Shown in pieces: positions 51,766 through 60,013 of a DNA stretch of 64,000 nt. The position numbers and the translations under genes were made by a program. This DNA comes from Homoserinimonas sedimenticola. GTDB taxonomy: Bacteria > Actinomycetota > Actinomycetes > Actinomycetales > Microbacteriaceae. Positions within the stretch are counted from its first letter, which is position 1, and every line of letters starts with the position of its first letter. The stretch covers positions 931,932 through 995,931 of the forward strand of contig NZ_JAPELL010000001.1 in assembly GCF_026094475.1 (NCBI RefSeq), in the 5' to 3' direction. The notes beneath the pieces are model-generated. The model was given only the letters and a program-made list of their open reading frames with translations. It was not told where the DNA came from and searched no databases.

Positions 51766-53061
51766 GTGAATGTAGTCGTCATCGGGCTTGGCAAGATCGG
51801 CCTGCCCCTCGCCGTACAGTTCGCGAGCGCGGGCCAGACCGTCGTTGGGCTGGACGTGAACGAGGCGGTCGTAGAGAGCGTCAATCGCGGGGTGGAGCCC
51901 TTCCCCGGAGAGGCACACCTCCAGGAGAAACTGGCCGAGTGCACCGCCGCGGGCAGGATTAGTGCAACGACCGACTACGCGAAAGCTATCCCCGGTGCCG
52001 ACGTGATCGTCATTGTCGTCCCGCTCTTCGTGGACGATGAGGCCCGACCCGATTTCGGCTGGATGGATTCGGCAACAGAGGCTCTCGCGCCGCACCTTAC
52101 CCCCGGCACCCTCGTCTCATATGAGACGACCCTGCCGGTCGGCACCACGCGCACGCGCTGGAAGCCGATGCTCGAGGCCGGGAGCGGCCTCGTTGAGGGC
52201 GAGGACTTCCACCTCGTGTTCTCCCCCGAGCGCGTGCTCACGGGACGTGTATTCGAGGACCTCCGCAAGTACCCCAAGCTCGTCGGCGGCCTGAGCGAGA
52301 CTGGAGCAAAGCTGGCGCGCGACTTCTACGAAGCCGTGCTGCAGTTCGACGCCCGCGACGACCTGCCGCGGGCGAACGGAGTGTGGGATCTCGGCACCGC
52401 CGAGGCCGCCGAGATGGCAAAGCTCGCCGAGACGACCTACCGTGACGTCAACATCGGCCTGGCGAACGAGTTCGCGCGCTACGCCGACAAGACCGGAATC
52501 GACATCTACAAGGTGATCGAAGCCTGCAACTCCCAGCCCTACAGCCACATCCACCGGCCCGGCATCGCCGTCGGCGGTCACTGCATCCCGGTCTACCCAA
52601 GGCTCTATCTCTGGAACGACCCGGACGCCACCATCGTTCGCGCCGCGCGCGAACGCAACGCGGGCATGCCCGGCTACGCCGTACGGATGCTGCAAGCTCA
52701 TCTCGGAGGCCTGGATGGCAAGCGCATCGCTGTGCTCGGAGCCGCGTATCGCGGAGGCGTCAAAGAGACAGCCTTCTCCGGGATCTTCTCAACTGTCTCC
52801 GAACTCGAAGAGTTCGGCGCCCAGGTGAGTGTGCACGATCCCCTCTACAGCGACGAGGAGTTGGAAAGCCTCGGCTTCACACCGCGGGCTGAGGGCGTCG
52901 AAGCCGACGCTGTAATCGTGCAGGCTGACCACGCTGAGTACAGGGACTGGGACGAGTCAAAGGTCCCCGGTCTTCAGGTAATCCTTGACGGACGACGGGC
53001 GCTCGATCCGAAAAAATGGCGGGGGGCGACTTACGTCGCGATCGGCGCCACGACGCTCTAA
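51766..53061 (+). CDS. Nucleotide-sugar 6-dehydrogenase (UDP-GlcNAc type)
   Basis: 431 residues: NAD-binding VVVIGLGKIGLPLAVQFAS, catalytic Cys273 in AVGGHCIPVYPRLY, and a C-terminal UDP-binding domain. It is expected to oxidise UDP-GlcNAc to UDP-GlcNAcA, the first step for the three genes before it. The exact substrate is inferred from context. The GTG follows AAAAGGA at about 9 bp. It is convergent with another dehydrogenase and the two stop codons overlap (53058-53061). Confidence 0.9.
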   Translation: MNVVVIGLGKIGLPLAVQFASAGQTVVGLDVNEAVVESVNRGVEPFPGEAHLQEKLAECTAAGRISATTDYAKAIPGADVIVIVVPLFVDDEARPDFGWMDSATEALAPHLTPGTLVSYETTLPVGTTRTRWKPMLEAGSGLVEGEDFHLVFSPERVLTGRVFEDLRKYPKLVGGLSETGAKLARDFYEAVLQFDARDDLPRANGVWDLGTAEAAEMAKLAETTYRDVNIGLANEFARYADKTGIDIYKVIEACNSQPYSHIHRPGIAVGGHCIPVYPRLYLWNDPDATIVRAARERNAGMPGYAVRMLQAHLGGLDGKRIAVLGAAYRGGVKETAFSGIFSTVSELEEFGAQVSVHDPLYSDEELESLGFTPRAEGVEADAVIVQADHAEYRDWDESKVPGLQVILDGRRALDPKKWRGATYVAIGATTL

Positions 53062-54335
53062 AGAGCCTCCGCTCTTGAGCCTCTGACGCGGTTCCTCGTA
53101 TCGAGCACTGGAACTTCGCCCTCACCGAGCGAAGCGAAATCAAACTCATCGTGATCTGTGACGACTACGACAGCATCGGCACCGTCAAGAAGTTCAGCCT
53201 GAGATTGGGCTCGCACCACACCGTCCGGCCAATGTGACTCACCTACATGAGAATCGACGGCATACACCTCGGCCCCATAATCACGAAGGACTTCGATGAT
53301 TCGCAGCGACGGAGACTCCCGGATGTCTCCGGTGTTCCTCTTGTAGGCCAGGCCCAGTAAGCCGATACGACTGCCGCGGATAGCCTTACTCTTGGCGTTC
53401 AGCAGGGACATGAGACGCTGAACCACATAGTCCGGCATGTGATCATTGATGTCGTTGGCGAGCTCGACGAAGCGGAAGTTCTGCCCCAACTTCCGGCGAA
53501 CCTGCCACGAAAGGTAACTAGGGTCCACCGGCAAACAATGCCCCCCAACGCCCGGTCCTGGCGTGAACTTCATGAACCCGAAGGGCTTCGTGCTGGCAGC
53601 CTCAATTGCCTCCCACACATTCACCCCCAACTGGTGAGCAAAAATGGCGAGCTCGTTGACAAGTGCAATGTTTACGTGACGAAAAGTGTTTTCGAGAAGC
53701 TTGGTGAGCTCGGCTTCTTTCGGAGAACTGACCGGCACCGTAGTCCGCACCAACTGACTGTAGAAGGAATTCACCTTCTCGAGTGATGCCCCGTCGATGC
53801 CAGACACGACCTTCGGCGTCTCGACGAAACCCCAGGTCTTATTTCCGGGGTCGATACGTTCCGGGCTATAGCCGACATGAAAATCGATGCCAGCCCGCAG
53901 TCCTGATCCCTTCTCCAGCGCCGGAACGAGCAGCTCCTCGGTCGTACCTGGATACGTGGTGGACTCAAGGATCACTGTCGAATGGCGACGCATATGCGGT
54001 GCCAAAGACTTGGCTGATCCTTCGATGAAGCTCAGGTCCGGAAGGCTTTCGCGCAGTGGCGTCGGAACTGTGATGACCGCGACGTCGAAGTCGGCAGCGT
54101 CAGCATAATCAGACGACGGCAAGTAGCGCGTTGAATCGAGCGCCGCTTGCAGCTCCTCATCCGATATGTCATCGATGTAGGAGTCTCCTCCTGCCAAGCG
54201 CATGACACGTGACTTGTCGAGATCCAAGCCCACGACATTGAAGCCTTGAGCGACGGCGCGCATGGCTACAGGCAAACCGACATAGCCCTGCCCGACCACT
54301 ACGACTTTGATTGCAGCCACCATCTGATCACTCAT
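53058..54335 (-). CDS. Nucleotide-sugar 6-dehydrogenase, second type
   Basis: 425 residues of the UDP-sugar dehydrogenase family, distinct in sequence from the one at 51766: VVVVGQGYVGLPVAMRAVAQ, ILESTTYPGTTEELL, and Cys267 in GVGGHCLPVDPSYL. It is similar in layout to UDP-GlcNAc/UDP-ManNAc dehydrogenases. The start is the ATG (MSDQMVAAIK) overlapping the upstream gene's stop by 8 bp. ATG at 54323 is also possible. Having two such enzymes face to face suggests that two uronic acids are made or that one is redundant. Confidence 0.88.
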   Translation of the reverse strand: MSDQMVAAIKVVVVGQGYVGLPVAMRAVAQGFNVVGLDLDKSRVMRLAGGDSYIDDISDEELQAALDSTRYLPSSDYADAADFDVAVITVPTPLRESLPDLSFIEGSAKSLAPHMRRHSTVILESTTYPGTTEELLVPALEKGSGLRAGIDFHVGYSPERIDPGNKTWGFVETPKVVSGIDGASLEKVNSFYSQLVRTTVPVSSPKEAELTKLLENTFRHVNIALVNELAIFAHQLGVNVWEAIEAASTKPFGFMKFTPGPGVGGHCLPVDPSYLSWQVRRKLGQNFRFVELANDINDHMPDYVVQRLMSLLNAKSKAIRGSRIGLLGLAYKRNTGDIRESPSLRIIEVLRDYGAEVYAVDSHVGESHWPDGVVRAQSQAELLDGADAVVVVTDHDEFDFASLGEGEVPVLDTRNRVRGSRAEAL

Positions 54336-55620
54336 CTCTGCTCTTGGCCATCGCGGCGAATGAAACTGCGGTCGAGCGATGGTCACTCGCCGGGGGAACC
54401 GACCGGATATGCAGCCATCTCGGCAGCCTCAGCCCAATGGCAGCCGCAGAGGCTGCTGCAACGAACACGAGAAGCATGAACATCAGCCAACCCTGCGGCT
54501 TAGTCTCACTAGTTGAAGTTAGACCGTTGATGTGGAGCGCCAGCATCGTAAGCAAGGCCCATATGGCTTGCGGGGCCGTAGCCCGACGGTAGGAGACCCA
54601 CGCAACCGTGTAAACGAAGAGGTAAAGGAAAACGACCGGAACCAAACCGATAACGCCCAGGGCCGAGAGCCAACTGAGAATCTCGTTGTGTGCATGGATC
54701 ATCTGCGCACCGTCAGAGGCTTCTGCTACTGCGGTAGCCTGCGCAGATCCCCCTGGCCACTCCCGCAGAAAGCCAAAACCGGTTAGAGGGTTCTCAGCAA
54801 TGAGGTTCAGGATCCCGTGCCACACGTCGCTGCGGCCCGACAGGGACGAGTTCTTCCCAAGGACATCCAGGAACGTGCTCCAGTTCAGCGCCGTCAATAC
54901 AACGCCGCCCACGGCAAGCACAGCGGCGCCAACGGCCATGCGAACTGACCTCCTTACCAGCCAGAGGACTGCCCAGGCGACGAGCACGATCACGGCTGCC
55001 ACGAGGCTCGTTCGCGATTCGCTGACCACGATCACACCGACGACCAACGCTATGAGGACAAGACGGATTAGTGCGCTCAAACGAAGCCGTAGGTCTAGCG
55101 CTATTACCGCGGGGAGCACCTGAAGCATCGAGAACCCCAGTTGGTTACGGTTGGCGTAGATGCCGTTGAGGTAGTCGTAGTACTGCGGCGTAGCGACGTC
55201 CGGGGCGATTGCCCAAAGCGCGAGGGAAGCGAGCGCAATCAGCACGCCAGCCCCGACAATCCCTACAAGGAGCGACTGAACTCCACCGAGACGCACGAGC
55301 GCCCACGCCGCCGCCGCCAGCGCGAGATAGGCGAGCGCGTCGCGAAGGGTGTACAACGATGCCGAGCTCCACAGGGTGGAGGCGAGCATGAGCGCCAGGA
55401 GAACCAGCAACACCGTGGGCACCGGTATCATCCGCAGCGCAGGTAGTCGCCACAGTGTTGCTGCAAAGGCCAGCGCGAGAATCGCGAGCGAGGCTTCGAA
55501 GATCGAGTAGGTACCGGCAAGCAACGCGGGCGGGGTAAGCACGATGAAGGCGATCGCGACGATCACGGCCGCGGGCCAACTGAAGGAGACACCGTGCTGA
55601 AGGGAGGAGTCCGAGGTCAC
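54328..55620 (-). CDS. O-antigen ligase/polymerase-like membrane protein
   Basis: 430 residues, polytopic with about twelve helices. The extracytoplasmic region includes NPLTGFGFLREWPGGSAQAT and MIHAHNEILSWLSALGVIGL, the ligase-family pattern also seen in the proteins at 12478 and 14996. The GTG start is preceded by a weak GAGGCG site. Its end overlaps the dehydrogenase start by 8 bp. Lower GC than the core. Confidence 0.83.
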   Translation of the reverse strand: MTSDSSLQHGVSFSWPAAVIVAIAFIVLTPPALLAGTYSIFEASLAILALAFAATLWRLPALRMIPVPTVLLVLLALMLASTLWSSASLYTLRDALAYLALAAAAWALVRLGGVQSLLVGIVGAGVLIALASLALWAIAPDVATPQYYDYLNGIYANRNQLGFSMLQVLPAVIALDLRLRLSALIRLVLIALVVGVIVVSESRTSLVAAVIVLVAWAVLWLVRRSVRMAVGAAVLAVGGVVLTALNWSTFLDVLGKNSSLSGRSDVWHGILNLIAENPLTGFGFLREWPGGSAQATAVAEASDGAQMIHAHNEILSWLSALGVIGLVPVVFLYLFVYTVAWVSYRRATAPQAIWALLTMLALHINGLTSTSETKPQGWLMFMLLVFVAAASAAAIGLRLPRWLHIRSVPPASDHRSTAVSFAAMAKSRDE

Positions 55621-55700
55621 CTATCGCCTCGTTTCGGTGCTGACAAAATCGACCACCCATGAAGCTTAGGCGACAGGCAGCCTCTCTCCCGTGAAGCAGA

Positions 55701-57059
55701 TCACCGCCGTTTCAGCGTTCGCGACGCCACCCGCAGCGGGGCGGTCAACAGACGCCCCACCCGCCAGGTCGTCGAGCCATGCGCTGCAACACGGATGTCG
55801 TTCATCTCACGCATGTATCGCTCAACCACGGGCGGGAACTCGAGCCACTCGCGCATGATGTGCGGCAGGCGCGGCATGGGTGTCGGACCGGCCCCCGCAG
55901 CCTGCTCAAGGCGTACAACCAGATCCTCGACAGGGTAGGCATGCGCCAGCCGCTCGTCGACCGAGCGAGCGGCTGCCTCGCCGCGACGAGAGACCTCCTC
56001 CCGGTCCTCCGCCGCGGCTCGCAGCACTCGAGCGAGGTCGGCGATGTCGTCCGTATCGAAGAGCCATCCCGTCTCGCCGTCGCTGACGAGTTCAGGATTG
56101 GCACCCGAGCGGGCGGCGACGACCGGCTTGCCGAGGGCGAGGTACTCGACCGTGACGCGCCCGAACGCTTCGCACGTGGAGGCCATGACCGCGACATCCG
56201 CGGCCGCAACATAGGCGAAGGGGTTGCGGGTCTCATCGACAAGAGTCACCTGCTCACCAATCCCGAGCTCCTCGATGAGCGCCGCCGTCTCCGCCGCGTC
56301 CTCAGCATCGGCTCTCCCCACGAGCGTCGTGGCGACCCGCACCCCCTCGTCCTTCAGCAGAGCCATGGCACGCAGCAGGCGCCACTGCCCCTTGCTCGGA
56401 TAGAGACGGCCCACCATCACGGTGCGCAGGGCGTCTGACGCGGCACTCGGGGGCGCGGATGCCTCGGCCGCAAGCTCGCGGGCACGGGGAAGGTCGATAG
56501 CGGGGTAGGCGATCGTGAGCTTCTCGGGCGCGATCCACTGCGCGATGTGGTCGCGCACCGCCTCCGAGTTCGCGACCACAAGATCCGAGAGAATGTCGAT
56601 GTCCTGAAAAGTCTCGGCCCGACCGGTGCGGAACCCGAGGCCGTGGTCGAGATCGCCGTACTCGTGCACGAGCCACGCGTGGGGCACACCGACCAGGCGA
56701 GCAGCGAGAGCCGCCCACGGGGACACGATCGTGTTGGTGACCACGAGGTCGGGCTCGAATTCACGGATCCACTCGGCGATCTGAGTGACCGCCCACGAGT
56801 CCATCCGCGCCGTCAGGATCACATCGATCGGCCGTTCGCGCACGAGTGGCAGCACCCAGGAGTCGAAGTCGAGCGAGCGGTGCTCAAGGCCGCGCTTCTC
56901 GAACTCTGGTTGCATGAGCCCCTCGGGAGTGCGGGCTACGACGAAGAACTCGGTGTCGGGGCGCAGGGCACGCCACTGGTCGATGAGGTGGAGCAGGGTC
57001 AGCTCTCCCCCGCCGAAGTTGTCGACGGCGGAACTGTGGGACACGAGCATGACCTTCAC
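55701..57059 (-). CDS. Family 4 glycosyltransferase (tandem paralogue 2)
   Basis: 452 residues, GT-B fold: MLVSHSSAVDNFGGGELTLL with the glycine loop, LVVTNTIVSPWAALAARLVG, LRTVMVGRLYPSKGQWRLLRA, and CEAFGRVTVEYLALGKPVVA (family 4 E-x7-E donor motif). The C-terminal about 80 residues are Arg-rich. It is clearly a paralogue of the next gene upstream; they share SHSSAVDN and VVTNTIV. The ATG overlaps that gene's stop by 4 bp. Donors are unknown. Confidence 0.9.
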   Translation of the reverse strand: MKVMLVSHSSAVDNFGGGELTLLHLIDQWRALRPDTEFFVVARTPEGLMQPEFEKRGLEHRSLDFDSWVLPLVRERPIDVILTARMDSWAVTQIAEWIREFEPDLVVTNTIVSPWAALAARLVGVPHAWLVHEYGDLDHGLGFRTGRAETFQDIDILSDLVVANSEAVRDHIAQWIAPEKLTIAYPAIDLPRARELAAEASAPPSAASDALRTVMVGRLYPSKGQWRLLRAMALLKDEGVRVATTLVGRADAEDAAETAALIEELGIGEQVTLVDETRNPFAYVAAADVAVMASTCEAFGRVTVEYLALGKPVVAARSGANPELVSDGETGWLFDTDDIADLARVLRAAAEDREEVSRRGEAAARSVDERLAHAYPVEDLVVRLEQAAGAGPTPMPRLPHIMREWLEFPPVVERYMREMNDIRVAAHGSTTWRVGRLLTAPLRVASRTLKRR

Positions 57060-58417
57060 GCTCGCACCCCCGCCCTACGTAGGAGAGCCGCCGCCTTACG
57101 TGGCGCCGCGAGCGCGAGGTCACCGATCCGCCATGTGCGGGACGTGCGCGGATCGACCATAGACCCCGAGGAGACGAGCAGGTCGAACGTGGTTGCGGGA
57201 AGAGTCATCCACGAGGCAAAGACCTTCGGGAGGGTGGTAAGCGGCGCCGAACCGTCCTTCACGACGGACGTGAGCCGCGGCAGCAGGTCTGCCAGCGTGT
57301 GCCGGGCGACGATATCCTCACGCAACGCTCGCCCCGCTGCGGCACCGTGCCGGCTCACTTTTGCACGGTCGAGGGCATAGCTGCGGATAGCTTCGGCTAG
57401 GGATGCGACATCCCCGGGTTCGAACAACAAACCTGTGACGCCGTGCTCGACCAGCTCCACCGTCGCGCCCGTCGCCGCACCCACGACAGGGCGGTCTGCC
57501 GCCATGTATTCGACCGTCACGCGCCCGAACCCTTCGCTGTCGGAGACGACCACACCGGCATCGGCTGCCGTGACGTATGCCGACGGGTTCGACGACTCTC
57601 CCGTGAGTGCGACACGATCGTCCACAGCAAGTTCGCCGATGAGTTCCTCGATTCGTCGGCGGTCCTCGTCCGTGGCCGAGCCGACAAGGGCTACCTCCAC
57701 GGCGACGCCCTCCCGTTTCAGTTGAGCAGCAGCCCGGACGAGGCGCGCTTGCCCCTTTGACTCCGCAATTCGCCCCACACACACCAGCCGAAGCGCATCC
57801 GGATCAGTCGACGCGAATGGCCAGCCCGCAGCATTCGATTCTCCGCCCGGTGTAGTTGCCTCGAGCCGTGGATACAGGACCGCGATCTTGGCGGGGTCGA
57901 TCCACTCGCTCAGGAACTCACGCAGGGTACGCGAGTTCGTCACGACCAGGTCGGAGAGGAGGCCGATATCCGAGAAGACATCGTCCCGGGGGATCTGAAA
58001 CTCGTGTCCGTCTCCGAACTCGCGAGCAAACCACACGTGCGGAACTCCCACCAGCTTCGCAGCGAGGGCCGCCCACGGCGCGACGATCGTGTTAGTGACG
58101 ACAAGCTCGGCACCGAACTCGGTGATGAATCTCTCGATCGCCCGCACCGCCGCGAAATCGTCCCTCGCCGAACTGTAGATCTCAGCGGGCGTCGTTGCCC
58201 GCCGGTGTCTCACGAGCGAATGAAACGCGAGATTCATCCAGGGTATGCCGCGGCGATCCAGCTCCCGTTGCAGGTGCCCCTCCGGCGCGCGAGAGATCAC
58301 GAAAAGCTCCAGGCCGGGCACCGCTGCTCGCCACTGGTCGAGGAAATCGACGAGAGACCGCTCGGCACCCCCAAGGTTGTCCACTGCGGAACTGTGCGAA
58401 AAGACGAGGACTCTCAC
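57056..58417 (-). CDS. Family 4 glycosyltransferase (tandem paralogue 1)
   Basis: 453 residues, GT-B fold: VLVFSHSSAVDNLGGAERSLVD, LVVTNTIVAPWAALAAKLVG, LRLVCVGRIAESKGQARLVRA, and SEGFGRVTVEYMAADRPVVG. It is paralogous to the gene at 55701-57059 over its whole length. The GTG lies 6 nt after TAGTCT, so this gene leads the two-gene transcript without a leader. Confidence 0.9.
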   Translation of the reverse strand: MRVLVFSHSSAVDNLGGAERSLVDFLDQWRAAVPGLELFVISRAPEGHLQRELDRRGIPWMNLAFHSLVRHRRATTPAEIYSSARDDFAAVRAIERFITEFGAELVVTNTIVAPWAALAAKLVGVPHVWFAREFGDGHEFQIPRDDVFSDIGLLSDLVVTNSRTLREFLSEWIDPAKIAVLYPRLEATTPGGESNAAGWPFASTDPDALRLVCVGRIAESKGQARLVRAAAQLKREGVAVEVALVGSATDEDRRRIEELIGELAVDDRVALTGESSNPSAYVTAADAGVVVSDSEGFGRVTVEYMAADRPVVGAATGATVELVEHGVTGLLFEPGDVASLAEAIRSYALDRAKVSRHGAAAGRALREDIVARHTLADLLPRLTSVVKDGSAPLTTLPKVFASWMTLPATTFDLLVSSGSMVDPRTSRTWRIGDLALAAPRKAAALLRRAGVRA

Positions 58418-58423
58418 CCCCTA

Positions 58424-58429
58424 AGACTA
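58424..58429 (-). promoter_or_regulatory. -10 element TAGTCT of the paired GT4 operon
   Basis: TAGTCT on the minus strand ends 6 nt before the GTG at 58417, as for other leaderless genes here. A divergent TAGGCT at 58461-58466 could serve the plus-strand GT2 gene. Confidence 0.5.
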
Positions 58430-58499
58430 GACAGAAACAGTTCCCCGCCCCTGCCGCCGGTAGGCTCGTGAACATCGTCTAGCCGAAGGACCGCGCCGC

Positions 58500-60008
58500 G
58501 TGAGCGACTCTCCAGCTGCCCCCGGGGCATCACACCGCGTCACCATCGTCGTGCCCGTGTATGGCCACTGGCCCTCACTGAGAGACTGCGTGCGATCCCT
58601 CATCGACCACGCCGATCCAGCCGTCTTCGACGTTCTCCTGGTGAACGACTGCGGTCCGGAGGCCGACGCCATCGAGGCGGGGCTCCGGGGGCTCGTCTAC
58701 GGCCGCGAAAACTTCCGATACGAACGCAACCCGCACAACCTCGGCTTCGTCGGTACCTGCAACCGCGCCGCCTTCGAGCTGGACACAAGCGGCAATGACC
58801 TACTCCTGCTCAATAGCGACACAAGGGTCACGCCCGGCGCGCTCGATGAGCTTCGCGAAGTACTTCTTCTGTCAGACGAGCACGGCGTCGCCTGTCCGCG
58901 CAGCAACGACGCGACGATCGCATCCATTCCGTTCCATCGCAGCCATCACGGAGAGCGCGATGCAGCGCGAGCACACGAGATCTTCACCGCAGTCAACGCG
59001 GAGCTCCCCCGCTTTTACACGGCACCCGTCGCGGTGGGCTTCTGCTTTCTCATCCGCCGCTCCATCATCGACCGCTTCGGGCTCTTCGACGAGATCTTCG
59101 GCAAGGGCTACAACGAAGAGAACGACTTCTGCCTCCGCATCAATGGGGCGGGCTACTCGTCCGTCATCGCCAACAGGTCATTCGTCTTCCATGTGGGTAG
59201 TACGAGCTTCGGCAGCGAGCAGCGCGCAAGTCTGGAGGCGCGAAACTCGGCCATCCTTCACGCGCGCTACCCGTACTACCTGTCGAGCGTCGTATCGTTC
59301 ATTCACAACGACTACGTCGCCCTCGACCGCTTCGCCGACCTGCTCTTCCCGTATTCGGACGCTGCCCCGGTCAAGATCCTCCTCGATACGAGGAACTCTG
59401 AAGTCTCGCCGACCGAGGCGACAGCACGCATCACCGACCTGCTGAAGCAACTGCCGGATGCCCTCGCCCGCGTCTGCGAGATCTCGCTCGCTGTCGCTGC
59501 CAGGAGTGACGTGCAGAGCTTCTCGCAGTGCGACCGCCGGGTCGTGGTCAGTGACGAGATCGACGAGCTCTTCCACGTGGGCGTCACGGTCGCACCGGTC
59601 CGAGATCCCGAACAGCTCATCGCGCTCAACCGGCACTGCCTCCACTGGGTGACGCCAGAGGCACCGGAAACTCCCCATCGCTACTGGCAGAAGCGCGCCG
59701 ATGCACCGTACATGCGGCAGCTCTCGAGGCTCACCGCTGCCCACTCGGAGCGCATCCTCTCACCAGGGTTCACTGCCGCCGAACTGTGGCAGGCCGCATC
59801 GGATGCCGCATCCGCACCCGTCGACACTTCCGCTCTGGAGCGGCGCGACACTCAGATTCGAGAAATCGCACTCCTGTGGCAAGGTGCTCGTGGAGTCAGC
59901 GCGGAAGCTGCACTCCACTTGGAGAACATCAGGGGCAGCGCCTCATACCGTCTCGCACGCGGGCTCGCGTCGGCAGCGTCGCCGATCCGGCGCCTCCTCC
60001 GCCGCTAG
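58500..60008 (+). CDS. Family 2 glycosyltransferase with C-terminal extension
   Basis: 502 residues. Residues 1 to about 255 are a GT-A domain: VTIVVPVYGHWPSLRDCV, LLNSDTRVTPGAL (Asn-Ser-Asp-Thr), and GYNEENDFCLRINGAG. The following 250 residues hold a second, unassigned region and a helical C-terminus ending SPIRRLLRR. The GTG start lies behind GAAGGA. The stop is 5 bp from the stop of the secreted protein gene. Confidence 0.86.
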   Translation: MSDSPAAPGASHRVTIVVPVYGHWPSLRDCVRSLIDHADPAVFDVLLVNDCGPEADAIEAGLRGLVYGRENFRYERNPHNLGFVGTCNRAAFELDTSGNDLLLLNSDTRVTPGALDELREVLLLSDEHGVACPRSNDATIASIPFHRSHHGERDAARAHEIFTAVNAELPRFYTAPVAVGFCFLIRRSIIDRFGLFDEIFGKGYNEENDFCLRINGAGYSSVIANRSFVFHVGSTSFGSEQRASLEARNSAILHARYPYYLSSVVSFIHNDYVALDRFADLLFPYSDAAPVKILLDTRNSEVSPTEATARITDLLKQLPDALARVCEISLAVAARSDVQSFSQCDRRVVVSDEIDELFHVGVTVAPVRDPEQLIALNRHCLHWVTPEAPETPHRYWQKRADAPYMRQLSRLTAAHSERILSPGFTAAELWQAASDAASAPVDTSALERRDTQIREIALLWQGARGVSAEAALHLENIRGSASYRLARGLASAASPIRRLLRR

Positions 60009-60013
60009 ACGCT

